A stretch of 64,000 bases of DNA from Nematostella vectensis (lineage: Eukaryota > Cnidaria > Anthozoa > Actiniaria > Edwardsiidae): the NCBI RefSeq assembly GCF_932526225.1, contig NC_064048.1, forward strand, positions 1,851,340 to 1,915,339. The letters are read 5' to 3'. Positions 11,625 through 23,500 of the stretch are shown piece after piece. Every line of letters starts with the position of its first letter. The stretch's first letter is position 1. The notes beneath the pieces are model-generated. The model worked only from the letters and a program-made list of their open reading frames with translations. It did not search any database and was not told the origin of the DNA. The position numbers and the translations under genes were made by a program.

Positions 11625-12345
11625 CGCGATATCTGTCTGGTGAAGTCTGTATCAGTGAGCCCTATCTGTCTTAAAAAGTCTGTACAGTGTGCGCTATCTG
11701 TCTGGTGAAGTCTGTACAGTGTGCGCTGTCTGTCTGGTGAAGTCTGTACAGTGCGCGCTGTCTGTCTGGTGAAGTCTGTACAGTGTGCGCTGTCTGTCTG
11801 GTGAAGTCTGTATAGTGCGCGCTGTCTGTCTGGTGGTCTGTACAGTGCGCACTATCTGTTTGGTGAAGTCTGTACAGTGTGCGCTATCTGTCTGGTGAAG
11901 TCTGTACAGTGTGCGCTGTCTGTCTGGTGAAGTCTGTACAGTGTGCGCTGTCTGTCTGGTGAAGTCTGTATAGTGCGCGCTGTCTGTCTGGTGGTCTGTA
12001 CAGTGTGCGCTATCTGTCTGGTGTGTACAGTGCGTGCTGTCTGTCTGGTGAAGTCTGTAAAGTGCGCGCTATTCGTCTGGTGAAGTCTGTACCGTGTGCG
12101 TTGTCTGTCTTGTGAAGTCTGTACAGTGTGCTCTATCTGTCTTGTAAAGTCTGTACATGCCTGTTTGGTAAAACCTGGTGGAGTCTGTACAGTGCGTGCT
12201 GTCTATTGTTGCTGTAGCCTGTACAATGCGCGGTGTCTTGCCTAGTGAACAATGTCTTGTAAGTGAAGCGCGCTGAGTTCTAGGAAGCCGGTACAAAGCA
12301 CTCTTTTTAAGGCAATGTCTGTACAGTGAACGCTGTGTGTAAAAC
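11625..12345. repeat. 32-bp satellite, copy at unit 1
   Basis: Over 20 degenerate copies of a ~32-bp unit (GTCTGTACAGTGYGCGCTGT plus CTGTCTGGTGAA). The same family occurs in the same orientation at 31750-32345 and in reverse orientation at 17985-18760. Some units lack the GAA of GTGAAGTC. The 3' border (AAGGCAATGTCTGTACAGT, then an A-rich stretch) is shared with the 32-kb copy. Confidence 0.93.
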
Positions 12346-12898
12346 TCAATACTTTTACCCTAAGAACAAAAAAAAAAATTAAGATCTGAAATGCAAGAGA
12401 AAAAGAGATTATGCTGAAAGAAAATCCAGAAGTCTGCACGCAAATCATCATAGTAGGAGAAACAGGGCAGCTGAGTATGAAAGAGTGGAAATATTGTCTT
12501 ATAATCTAAGACAGATCTTTAGAATTAGCTGGCTGAAATTCGATTAACACTTTTAACCTTAAGAGAATTGAGCTAAATATGAAAATTAAGATCTAAATTA
12601 TAGGAATTGTCTATTACCTAAAATATAGGAATTTCTCAAAAATAGGCCCTGCCCTGAGAAACCACGTTACTCTCTGAGTAACAAATTAAGGTAAAATAGA
12701 CGCCCGTCATACCAGAGAGAAATAGCTGCGCCCGTCATACCAGAAAGAAATGAACACTTTTTTTGCTCTTATTTTGCCGCTAAAATAAAGAGTGTGCGCG
12801 AGTTTGCACCCAAAAAGTCACATTCTTTCCTCGACTTTTCCTGTTGATATGGATTGTTTCCTTTTATCGTACTTTTCTGTATATAACCTGGAGTCACC

Positions 12899-12900
12899 AC

Positions 12901-12985
<85 letters not shown>
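12899..12985. repeat. (ATC)n microsatellite
   Basis: About 29 perfect CAT/ATC triplets. A shorter CAT-triplet run sits at the equivalent place 3' of zinc-finger gene 1 (7363-7380), so the run has expanded here. It generates meaningless poly-Ser, poly-His and poly-Met ORFs. Confidence 0.97.
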
Positions 12986-13048
12986 GTAGTTATGCATGTG
13001 TTTTTGCGTGTGCTTTCAGGGATCCAGATTGGGTAAAGCACAGGCCTC
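12986..13048 (-). pseudogene. Isolated last-finger fragment of a zinc-finger gene
   Basis: The minus strand reads CFTQSGSLKAHAKTHA followed by a stop, the characteristic end of zinc-finger genes 1 and 3. It is joined directly to the ATC microsatellite and has no upstream fingers, so it is a truncated remnant left by rearrangement of a duplicated unit. Confidence 0.75.
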
Positions 13049-13579
13049 ATTGACGGATTAGCTCGCTCTATTGCAATTATAATATTTAAAGGTTAAAGGA
13101 CTAAAATGAATTCCCAATTCCAAGTATAAGTTTACAAAATAGACCCTTACAAACTTCTTTTATTCCAAGTCATGAAAACATTTGACACATTCGAGATCAC
13201 TGTAATTTACAGTGTATTTAAGTATAAAATTATTTGTACTCGCGCTTCTGAAGTCCCAGTGTTTGTTCTTGGATAGGCTCTTTGAGCACATTCTAATTTG
13301 GCTTAGCTGTATAACTTCTTTGCACTGTCAGAACCGCCTTCTATTGTGTCCTTTGTCTAGTGGCATGGAAGATCCAATAAATTTTCGTGTTTTATCATGT
13401 TTTGTTGTCTTTACAATCATGGCGCACAAGTTCAAAGCTCAAAGGCTAGTGCAGGCTGATGAGGTCAATACCGCTCAGGCAATCTAAACGTTTGCCCGAC
13501 AGACGTAATGCTTATAACAGTAAAGATAAGCAAAGATTTGATTGTTTGGAGCTCAGCTTTTAAGCAATGCCTTAATCTA

Positions 13580-13676
<97 letters not shown>

Positions 13677-15020
13677 CTATCCTGAATGAATCATTAGGTG
13701 CGTCTTCAGAGTTGTTTTTCGGGTAAAGCACTTGCCACATTCATCACATTTGAATGGTTTCTGTCCAGAGTGAATTCTTAGGTGTCTATTTAGGTCTGCA
13801 TGTCGGGTAAAGCCTTTGTCACACACATTACATTTGTATGGTTTTTGTCCTGAGTGCGTCATTAAGTGTATTTTCACTTCTCCAGATTGGATAAAGCACT
13901 TGCCACATTCATCACATTTGTATGGTTTCTGTCCTGAGTGAATTCTTAGGTGTATATTCAGGTCTGCATTTTGGATAAAGCATTTGCCACATTCATCACA
14001 TTTGTATGGTTTCCGTCCTGAGTGAATCCTTAGGTGCCTCTTCAGGGCCCCAGATTGGTTAAAGGACTTCCCACATGCATCACATTTGCATGGTTTCTGT
14101 CCTGTGTGAATCCTTAGGTGTGTTTTCAGGTTTGCAGATTGGTTGAAGCACTTGCCACATTCATCACATTTGTATGGTTTTTCTCCTGAGTGAATCATTA
14201 GGTGTGCCTTCAGGTGTGTTTTTCGGGTAAAGCATTTGCCACATACATCGCATTCATATGGTTTCTGTCCTGTGTGAATCCTAAGGTGTGTTTTAAGGGC
14301 TCCCAAATGGGTAAAGCACTTGTCACACACATTACATTTGTATGGCTTTTGTCCTGAGTGCGTCATTAAGTGTATTTTCACTTCTCCAGATTGGTTAAAG
14401 CACTTGCCACATTCATCACATTTGTATGGTTTCTGTCCTGAGTGAATTCTTAGGTGTATCTTCAGGTCTGCATTTTGGATAAAGCATTTGCCACACACAT
14501 CACATTTGTATGGTTTTTCTCCTGAGTGAATCATTAGGTGTCTCTTCAGAGTTGTTTTTCGGGTGAAGCACTTGCCACATTCATCACATTTGTATGGTTT
14601 CTGTCCTGAGTGAATCCTTAGGTGTATCTTCAGGTCTGCATTTTGGATAAAGCATTTGCCACACACATCACATTTGTATGGTTTTTCTCCTGAGTGAATC
14701 ATTAGGTGTCTCTTCAGAGTTGTTTTTCGGGTAAAGCACTTGCCACATTCATCACATTTGTATGGTTTCTGTCCTAAGTGAATCCTTAGGTGACTCCCCA
14801 GGGCTCCAGATTGGGTAAAACCCATGCCACATTCATCACATTCATATGGTTTCTCAGATAAATTCAATGCTTTTGATGCTTCCTCTGCAATATTTTTCAA
14901 ATCGAATAGTTCTGGCTCAACTTTTATTTCCTGCTTGCAGATCAAATCTTGGCTTTCATTAAAAGGTTGCTTTAAATGTTTCTTCTCCGACATGATTTTC
15001 TCTTGAATTTTCTCTCCCAT
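13677..15020 (-). CDS. C2H2 zinc-finger protein 2, main (finger) exon
   Basis: A 447-residue reading frame: leader MGEKIQEKIMSEKKHLKQPF and on to LNLSEK, then 14 C2H2 fingers with 28-residue period, ending at a premature TAG inside the next linker. Fingers 2-3 are repeated exactly as fingers 4-5 (168-bp duplication). Finger 10 begins CKCDACGKSF, losing the usual Tyr. Family role: nuclear DNA binding; target unknown. The likely acceptor (TCTTTTTCAG) would place the exon start at 15074, but that leader contains an in-frame TGA at 15030-15032, so translation from the exon-1 ATG would stop. I therefore take the first ATG of the open frame (15020), which is the conserved MG-D/E-K start shared with gene 4. 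Confidence 0.9.
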   Translation of the reverse strand: MGEKIQEKIMSEKKHLKQPFNESQDLICKQEIKVEPELFDLKNIAEEASKALNLSEKPYECDECGMGFTQSGALGSHLRIHLGQKPYKCDECGKCFTRKTTLKRHLMIHSGEKPYKCDVCGKCFIQNADLKIHLRIHSGQKPYKCDECGKCFTRKTTLKRHLMIHSGEKPYKCDVCGKCFIQNADLKIHLRIHSGQKPYKCDECGKCFNQSGEVKIHLMTHSGQKPYKCNVCDKCFTHLGALKTHLRIHTGQKPYECDVCGKCFTRKTHLKAHLMIHSGEKPYKCDECGKCFNQSANLKTHLRIHTGQKPCKCDACGKSFNQSGALKRHLRIHSGRKPYKCDECGKCFIQNADLNIHLRIHSGQKPYKCDECGKCFIQSGEVKIHLMTHSGQKPYKCNVCDKGFTRHADLNRHLRIHSGQKPFKCDECGKCFTRKTTLKTHLMIHSG

Positions 15021-15074
15021 AAGAATTTTTCAATTGTTTTGAATGCAATAAATAAGGCACTTCTCTTCCGGTTC

Positions 15075-17702
15075 CTGAAAAAGATAAAAAACATTTCTTA
15101 CATTTGGTACTAATAAACTTTGGAAAAAAATATTACCAAATCATAGCACAAAAAAGCAGGAAACATTGCAAGCCTGGTTTTAAGCACCTCAGAGTTTACA
15201 GGGGTAGTCAGTTTGTACAACTTTTGTGTGGATTCTGGAATCCATGACAAATCTTGCCCTTGAATCCAAAATCCAATGGATTAGCAGTGTTACTGTAAAA
15301 TGTTTCCTATAGAGAGTTTTTTGTATTCCCTGTCAATTCCCTGTCTTTTACACGGAACAGTTGTGTTTATCCTACAGGCTTCGGAGAATCGCCCGGGTTG
15401 AAAATAGGAGCTTTTATCGGGATGTTTACAACTCTTGATCGATGAAGCAACAGCAGAACAATGAAAAAATTCGAAAGTGTGTGAGGATTAGCACGATTCA
15501 TACTTCCCGGCCTCGGTAGGATGAGGAAAATTTTTCACAGCTAGTTAAAATCCTTATTTTACTTTAAAGCTAATTATCAAAGATTGTTGAGGCAAATTAG
15601 ATATTATTCTATTCACATTTTGACGCGCCAGTGAGTGATTGCTAACATCTGTTGGCACTTATTTCTTACTTTAAACATTTTAGCGAGCTATGTTGATTGC
15701 TGATTTTGCACTTCTTCATGTATTTGTTTACTTTTTTGAATGTTTATTGGAGTTTTATAGAATGAATAGATGCAAAGAAATTGCATAATATCGGAAGTGA
15801 CGTCACGGACAAGCATGTGTGACAATTGATTTAGCCGTTAGTGGGGCCGATAAGGACTAGTGATGGCTGGAAATACACCCTACCCACTATCCTTATAGCT
15901 GTATTTTCTATTACGCTGATATGTTGTAATTAAAGTACAAAAAAAAATACAAAATAAAAATTCAGGATTCATAAAAACAGAGAAATTAAGGCCATAATTT
16001 GTGAAATCTTTGTGAGCCGTGAGATATTGAATTTATCTTGCGAGATTCTAAACCTTAAAATTGTGAAACGTGATATCTAGTCTAGACTATTAAAAATAGT
16101 TGTTTGGCCTCATACATACTCCTAGATTTCATGTTTGGCATTGTTTATTCATATGCCTATATATCTTAGAGCAGACAGCTTGATGAGACTCTTTCTTTCA
16201 AATACCATAGTTCTTACATCTGCTCGTGTATCTGAAGAATTATTGGAATCATATCAAAATTAAGATACTACACGTCACTCTCTCAACTTAAAACCACCTG
16301 CTACAGCCTTATACTGTATACTAATAAATATCTTACACAGCTTGGGGGAGTGTGTATAAGACCCATATTCAAAAATTACAAAAAAACAAAATCACATTAT
16401 TAGAAATATTCTTTGCAAAGACCTTTGCTTCAGAGAATGACAGCACTCTCATTCTGTTAAATATTCTAGACATTCATACGGTAAATAACATTTATCATCT
16501 GAATGCACTAAAATTTACCCATATGTGGAATAAAAATCTACTTCCAAACATTTTTAACAGTCATTATGCCAGTTATGCTACAAACCAAAACCTATAGAGA
16601 TAGAGAAAAGCAAACTATATCATACATGGAATCGATACTCTGGCAAGATATACCGCCTGATCTAATAAACAAAAGTGTTTTTAAATTCTATAAAGAAATT
16701 AAGCTTTCTTACTCTCTGAACAGCTCAAACAAGCTTCATCCATCTAGACAAGTATAGTAATACAAGTAATTCATAAGCTTCAGTCTAAAAATGTCTATGT
16801 AATAGTCTGTTTTCCTGTGTTCTTAATTCAAAGTAGACTCTAGTTTCTTTTTCTATATTCTGTTCACAAAAGAACTGGGGGCCAACCCTGAAAACCGCTT
16901 TGGTTAACTTACCCAGCAGGCCTAGTAATTAAAGTAAATATTTGTTACAGGCATATGCCCAGGATTGGCTGAGGGGGTGCACAGTCTCGGTATCTAATGG
17001 AAAAAGCATAGTATTTGAAGGTTCCTTAAAAAGAAATGACACTCTTTTTGGCCATCAAGGGGGGTTGCATGCACCCTGGGCATCCCCCTGTGTACACGCC
17101 TGTGTTACTAGTATTTGTTGTTGCGTGATTTTACTTAATGTGAATAAATAAAGATATATACATCCTTAACAGCATATGCCCTAATACCCATTTAGAGGAC
17201 CTTTTTCTCTTAGGTAGCTCACCCTAGCTCACAGTGGCACTCAATTTTCCATCATTAGAGCGGACCTTCCAAACCCCCTGGCTACGGGCCTGCTAGATAA
17301 TTTTTAAGACACAAAAATAGCTTAGCTCAAATAAATCACCCTGCTAGAAGAGATTTTCTCTTGTTTGTTTATGTTATAACAGTTTTATGTACTTATCCGT
17401 TTTTATTTGTGTGTGAGTGTTAGTGTCCGTAGGAAAAAACATCTGCCGAAAGCAGATGCATATCATTATTATACGGGCGATTCGCAAAGGCAGGGCAAAC
17501 TAACAAAAAGAAACTCGGGGCACACTTGGGAAGAAATCGTGCGAACTAACCTCAGAGGAGAGATTGTCAAAAGGGAGAGCAGCTCCATAAATACATAACA
17601 ACAGAGTACTAGAGGATAACACAACCACAGAGAAAACGTAATCACAGACAAATACTATCCCAGAATCAGTAAAATTGGTAAAAGGGAGTAGATTATACCA
17701 AC
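15075..17702 (-). other. Probable intron of zinc-finger gene 2
   Basis: Bounded by TCTTTTTCAG at 15075 and the AAG/GTTGGTAT donor at 17702. Parts align with the introns of the other units. Around 16945-17290 it contains a dispersed repeat (CCCAGGATTGGCTGAGGGGG) that is also seen at 23995-24310. Otherwise it is AT-rich sequence with no supported gene; the small ORFs near 16352-16757 have no recognisable content. Confidence 0.55.
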
Positions 17703-17729
17703 CTTTTCGCCACGCGTCTCGTCCGCCAT
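17703..17729 (-). CDS. First coding exon of zinc-finger gene 2 (MADETRGEK)
   Basis: Same 27-nt exon and GTTGGTAT donor as the paralogues. Joining it to the predicted acceptor at 15074 meets a TGA after 14 codons, so either this product is a short upstream peptide, an unseen acceptor is used, or the gene starts internally. The exon itself is convincingly conserved; its use in this copy is uncertain. Confidence 0.55.
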
Positions 17730-17984
17730 TTTGATCTCTTTTGTGAAACACACAGGAAGCCCAACAAGGATTCCTCTTTTGACCAAAATGTCAGACGGGA
17801 CTCCTGTGGAAACCTCACAGCGGCGAAGAGGTTGAGACTCAAACTCTTCTAGTTCTTCTTTTTTCTGTTGTGTTGGCTTTTTCGTTACTCTTTCTCGATT
17901 GAGTCACATTAAGATTGATGTTTTCTCCAGCAACAGCAACCCGGGCACATTAAAAGAAAGGACGCATGGCGGAGAACAAAAAAT

Positions 17985-18760
17985 AGAGAGCGTGCACTGT
18001 ACAGACGTCACCAGAATAGCGTGCACTGTACAGACTTCACCAGACGAATAGCGCGCACTGTACAGACTTCACCAGAATAGCGCGCACTGTACAGACTTCA
18101 CCAGACGAATAGCGCGCACTGTACGGACATCGCCAGGCAGACAGCGCACAGTACAGGCTTAACCGGAACAGATAGCCTTTACCAGAGAGAGCGAACACTT
18201 TACAGACTTCACCAAAAAGACAGCGCACACTGTACAGAATTCACCAGACAGACAGCGCGCATTGTACAGACTTTACCAGACAAACAGTGGGCACTGCACA
18301 GAATTCACCAGACAGACAGCGCGCACAGTACAGACTTTACTAGACAGTGAGCTCTGCACAGAATTCACCAGACAGACAGCGCGCACTGTACAGACTTCAC
18401 AAGACGGACAGCGCGAACTAGAGAGAATGCACTAGTATGGTGGCCGAGGGTTGCCACTGAAAAAAAAAATCATATAAATATAAATGTTATTTCATTTCAT
18501 TTTACTTTTACTTGTATTTTTTTCCATTTTATTCACTTTTAATTTACTTTCACTTTTACTTTTGTTTTTCAATTTGCTTTTACTTTTCACTTTTAATTTT
18601 GTTTCACTTTAGCTTTTAATTTTATTTTACTTTCGACTTTCATTTTCCATTTAACTTTGAAAAAAAAATCACTATAAGATCAAAAGCAAAAGTTTATTTT
18701 AGTGGCAGCCCTCGGCCACCCTACACTAGACAAATAGCGCGCACAGACTTTACCAAGATT
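17985..18760. repeat. 32-bp satellite, inverted copy, interrupted by a MITE
   Basis: Same family as 11625-12345 but in reverse orientation (GCGCACTGTACAGACTTCAC, CAGA). The array is split by the inverted-repeat element at 18436-18723. Confidence 0.9.
18436..18723. mobile_element. 288-bp MITE in the satellite
   Basis: Termini TATGGTGGCCGAGGG and CCCTCGGCCACCCTA are inverted repeats with one mismatch in the first 15 bases, extending to TGCCAC. CACTAG lies immediately outside both ends (18430-18435 and 18724-18729) as a likely 6-bp target-site duplication. The interior is almost entirely pyrimidine-biased TTTTACTTT-like sequence with no ORF. This is a non-autonomous element; the superfamily was not determined. 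Confidence 0.82.
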
Positions 18761-19046
18761 GCAAGTTCAAGAATTAATAGCAAGCTGATTATCGAAACCA
18801 TTTTAAAACCGGTCAATATTTTACCTGGCTTATTGTAAGTACATAATAAATCTATGGTAGCCTGCTTAGCACTTGTTTAGAACGATTAATTAGTACACAA
18901 AAAAATACTTTCCTGCGCGCTTAATGTCACAGTTTTCGAGCAAAAATAGCACGCGCAGCAGGACAAAAAAATTGGAAACTTTTTATGGAGGTCTAAATTT
19001 ATGGGTTTTCTTAAGATAATTATTTGTGTAAAGGTTGCTATGTCTG
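18761..19046. other. Intergenic, no gene seen
   Basis: AT-rich sequence between the satellite and the stop codon of the large minus-strand gene; presumably the 3' UTR of that gene. No clear AATAAA signal on the minus strand was confirmed. Confidence 0.4.
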
Positions 19047-22000
19047 TCACTCGCTGTGAAAGCGTCTCCAGGCGCTGATCACCATGAAGCGCATCTCCAC
19101 CAATGTTTGGCCTCTCCCTTCATGATTCCCATGTTTCTGGTTTCTACATTCACGCAAAGATCGCACGTATAGTTGCTTGAAACTTGGGATATTGTCGTCG
19201 TCTGCGTCACTCTTGTCCGCTTTCTTATTCATTACGGTTGAAAGCCGCTCTTCTGTCGTATTTTGTGCTTCTCTAGATTTACATTCACAAATTTTCTCGG
19301 AATCCGCACTCGTCTCAACATTCTCGTAACCTTGTACGAAATTCTTGTACGCTTTTTCATCATCTGCTAGTGAAACTTCTTCTTTAACATCCTTGTCTTC
19401 TCTAGTTTCTAGCACACACTGTTTCTCGGGACCTAAAGTGTTGTAAGCAACGAGAGGGCTTTTTCGTTTAGCTGTTTGCTTATCACTTGGCATTTCGGCT
19501 GTAGCGTAGAATCCATGTGAACCATTTCCCTTGATCATCTCAAGCGTATTTGTCCAAAACTCCGCAGGAACATTGTACATCAGGCTGGACGTGTTTTTCT
19601 CTCTGACTTCTGTTCTGTATGTCCATAAACCATCTACTCTTATTTTCAGAATTTTAACAATCTCCTCCCTCTCCTTATCATAATAAAAGGGCCTACTTTT
19701 CAGGGGGTATAGAATATCGTGAAATTGTTCTTTCAATGAAATCTTAGAAAAGGCTTCATCTATAGTCTTGAAAAATTCGCTTGGGTTCTTTCCACAATGG
19801 TTCTTGTCCAGTGGGTCAATTTTCTGGTTTTTCATTTGATCTATTGATTCTACCAGATACTCTTTCTTGTGTTTGTCAAGGCGGTTCTGTTTTTGCTCCA
19901 GTGTTAACCCCTTCAACTTCTCTGCACTATTTAGGGAGACATCGCTTGATCGACTACTCCATGAAATACAGGAATGTTTAATCTCGTTTCCTCCTGGCAG
20001 TGTGTAATCTTTAGCGACCCGCCTGCAAAATGCTGGATTTTTCTCAAGGTCTTCTGAATCTTGCTGCTTATGAAGCAAGTCTATGGATTGACCCAAAACA
20101 GTGTTGCTTGTTGCTGTCTTGGCATCACGTTTCTTTTTCTCCATCTCTGATCCAAGATTCACTATTTCCAAATCACTGGTATCATCTCTAACAAGAGCAT
20201 TCTCTGTGTTGCAATCCTTATTGAATATTTCGTCATATTCACCTTTGTGTATCAGCCCTGATGATCTAACAACAAACGTGATGTCTTTTATAGGTATCCT
20301 CTTACGTAGACAAGATCTCTTCGCTGATTCTTCGCGGGAAGAAGCGATTCTTAGTGCTTTCGAAACATCGTTTCCTGGAATTTTCTTTGTCGTCTCGTTT
20401 TTACTTGGCTGAAGTGACGAAGCAATATGATTGTCAAGTTCATTGGACATGCGACTTATGGATGATGCGTCTTCTGTATTGACCTTTGACCCATATTGCT
20501 TGATATTAAAGCTCTTATAATAATCTTGTGAAGACAATCCCTGATTAACAGGTTTAGATTTGCGCATCAACCCTGAAGATCTAACAACAAATGCGATGTC
20601 TTTAACTGCAATTCTTTCACGCAGGCATTCCCTCCTCTTCTGAGCTTCACGGAATGTAAAGCTAAGAACGAATTTCTCTTGGTCTAGAATTTTCCTATCT
20701 CCAGTTGAAGATAGTGAAGTATCCCCGCTTCTCGTATTACCAGGGGAATCTGTTGGAAAAACGTCTTCTTCAACTCCTGTTGACATTACTGGTGTATCCT
20801 CACTACTAACATCCTCTACCAAGTCTTCGGTTGTATCTTCTTCAATACAACTTGTTGCATGTGCCCCATCTTTTTCTCTGGCATAACATTTCTGTATCAA
20901 ACCCGATGATCGTATCAGAAACACGATGTCTTTTATCGGAATCCTTCCACGCAGACAGTCTTTCTTTATACAAGCCTCACGGAGAAGAAATTTCTTGAGA
21001 AATCGTTGTTTGTCGTTAACATTCCTCTGCCTTTTTTCTTTAGTTGCCGCAACTGGGATGTTAAGGTTACAAACATCTTTTGGTATTTCATGTTGACATT
21101 CGTTTTCCTGATCCAACGTTGTCCCAACCAGATTTTCTTTGGATTTCTTACAGCCATTGTTATCTGACAAGTACCAGGCAAAATCGCATCCATCTTTGTG
21201 TATCATCCCCGGTGATCTGATGTCAAGTACAATGTTATTTATTTGGATCTTCTGGCAAGCGCGTTTCCTTTCAGATTCATGTTTGCAACCGGTAGTACCA
21301 GCGATTCCGGCGTGAGTTGGCGTCATTGAATGCAGTTGATTTTGCGCTGTCAATATTCCAGTATGTAGACCTATATTTTTCTTTGGCTTATTACCAATCT
21401 CCGCGTTTTTAACATTGGTCCCCTTTGAGCACTTTGGCTTCTCCAAAGTGATGTTCTCCATAGTTCCAACCTTCCTCGTACTATATTTCCGCTGATCCCC
21501 TTTTGTTTGTAGTTGTGCTTTTTTAAAAAGCCACCGTTTTGTCATTCTGGGCACAACATCTGGTATCTCTGTTAAGCGATGGTGATCCACTATCTCCTCG
21601 TGATCTTTCCTGGTAATCGCCCTTACTCGAGAATTAAAGGGTCCTTGCATTTTGTGAACTTTCTTAGCAATAAATCTGGCAGTTTCGTTTTGCTTATCAC
21701 CTGATAGATCCTCCAACAAGCGATGCTGATACATCGTAGATGAAATATCTTTCCTGACAATTGGTTTAGCTCGACAACTAATTGTACTGTCCTTTATTGC
21801 TAATTGGCAGCTCGATAGATCTTCGGCAAGAGGCCAAATCGACAAGCACTTCCCGACTTTGAGATCATCAATAAGGATTTGTGGCCTAAAGCGTGGGCTG
21901 GTACGTCCATTGGTGGTAATTATTTGTGATTGGCTCTTCCCATTCTTGGGCTCTTTATTTTTCATTAAACTTGCCGCCAGTGGTAGTGTTGGTGTTTGTC

Positions 22001-23500
22001 TTGTGATGCGCTCATTTGTGCTTTCTCTCGCTGTACTCTTTCCTTTCTTGAGAAAACCTGCTTCTGTATCGTTATTTCTTATTCCACTCTTTGCCTTAGG
22101 GAATGGTGTAGCTTGTCTTCTATGACTCATTGTGTTTCCCTGACCGATGGAGGCTAATGCTAGCTGACCTCCGCCAAGATCAGAACCTGTGCATCGACCA
22201 ACCTTAAGATGTACTGTGAACTTTTTGAACGGATCCGGGTGTGCCAACCCCGAGTTTTTCTTCCTTGGAAGCAACGTTGAAGCCTCTTCTAATATACAGT
22301 GTTCATCTTCGATGGCTGCTCTATTTTCTGCGGTCTTGGGTTTTCCTTTAGACCCATTGCCTATGCTTGTTAAACACATTCCGCGCTTCTTATGTGAAAG
22401 CCCCTGATGGGTAGCATTCCACCGAGCAAATGATGACGCGCAAGCGGTGTTTGAAGCAAGTTTGTGTTTTTCGCTAGTAAAATTACGTGGCTGTTCCTCG
22501 TGCAGAGCGTTCAACACCAACTCAACCAGGCTGTTATTGACCATTCCACACTTCTCTACGTTTTTCTTCCTTGGAAGCAACGTTGAAGCCTCTTCTAGTA
22601 TACAGTGTTCATCTTCGATGGCTGCTCTATTTTCTCCGGTCTTGGGTTTTCCTTTAGACCCATTGCCTATGCTTGTTAAACACATTCCGCGCTTCTTATG
22701 TGAAAAACCCTGATGGGTAGCATTCCACCGAGCAAATGATGACGCGCAAGCGGTGTTTGAAGCAAGTTTGTGTTTTTCGCTAGTAATATTACGTGGGTGT
22801 TCCTCGTGCAGAGCGTTCAACACCAACTCAACCAGGCTGTTATTGACCATTCCACACTTCTCTACGTTTTTCTTCCTTGGAAGCAACGTTGAAGCCTCTT
22901 CTAATATACAGTGTTCATCTTCGATGGCTGCTCTATTTTCTCCGGTCTTGGGTTTTCCTTTAGACCCATTGCCTATGCTTGTTAAACACATTCCGCGCTT
23001 CTTATGTGAAAAACCCTGATGGGTAGCATTCCACCGAGCAAATGATGGTGCGCGAGTGATGTTTGAAGCAGGTTTGTCTTTCTCGCTAGTAATATTACGT
23101 GGGTGTTCCTCGTGCAGAGCGTTCAACACCAACTCAACCAGGCTGTTATTGACCATTCTACACTTCTCTACGTGGCGTAAGTCCTTCAAACTGTATTCAC
23201 TCCTAAAGTGAACTTCACGTGCCGCTTCTACTACAACATAACCAATGCTCTCACGTTCACGTCTCTTCCCTCCTGACTTAACCATGCACCCTTCTGTTAT
23301 TCTTGCGTTGACATGTTTACTAGCCAATAGCAGGCTTCGAATCCATATCATGACGTCATAGATGTGCTGCTTCAGGCAATCAATTCTATGTTGGAGTTGC
23401 CATAGCGACAGAAGCGCACGGATGACGCGGATGGCCCAAACGGGTAAACTGCTGTGCATCTGTACAGCTGGCACGACGGGTGTTTCAAGTCGCTGATGTG
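19047..23500 (-). CDS. Unrecognised 1521-codon protein, main exon
   Basis: With the 112-nt exon at 24600-24711 this gives about 1521 residues. I do not recognise the family. It is rich in Lys, Ser, Glu and Asn and looks largely disordered. Near residues 147-453 there are three almost identical 102-residue repeats (306 bp each; VNNSLVELVLNALHEE, SFARWNATHQG, RGMCLTSIGNGSKGKPKT, LEEASTLLPRKK). Around residues 785-1125 lie four diverged repeats with the core CLR-x-RI-x-IKDI-x-F-x-x-RSSGLI, spaced about 105-110 residues. A more ordered segment (FYYDKEREEIVKILKIRVDG, LWTYRTE) follows near residue 1300. There is no signal peptide and no convincing membrane segment. The exon start is the AG acceptor TGTATTTCAG; joining in phase 1 to exon 1 keeps the frame. 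Confidence 0.85.
20241..21260 (-). repeat. Four diverged protein repeats (RSSGLI motif)
   Basis: Within the large gene, the blocks at about 21189-21260, 20883-20958, 20560-20632 and 20241-20316 encode RIPIKDI-x-F-x-x-RSSGLI-type cores (first block IQINNIVLDIRSPGMIHK). The spacing is about 310-330 bp. Conservation of the core amid divergent spacers suggests a binding motif; its partner is unknown. Confidence 0.8.
22256..23173 (-). repeat. Three near-identical 306-bp coding repeats
   Basis: Units at about 22868-23173, 22562-22867 and 22256-22561 differ by only a few bases between the last two and somewhat more in the first. All keep frame. This indicates recent tandem amplification or homogenisation inside the exon. 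Confidence 0.93.

Noticed and set aside
12769-13053. Poly-Met, poly-Ser and poly-His ORFs
   Set aside because: Three frames of the ATC triplet run; no conserved flanking coding sequence apart from the isolated last-finger remnant.
16352-16757. ORFs of 81 and 63 codons in the intron of zinc-finger gene 2
   Set aside because: AT-rich, no motif, overlapping frames and no paralogue in the other introns.
22189-23019. Plus-strand ORFs of 72-88 codons repeated three times
   Set aside because: Antisense shadows of the 306-bp coding repeats of the large minus-strand gene.
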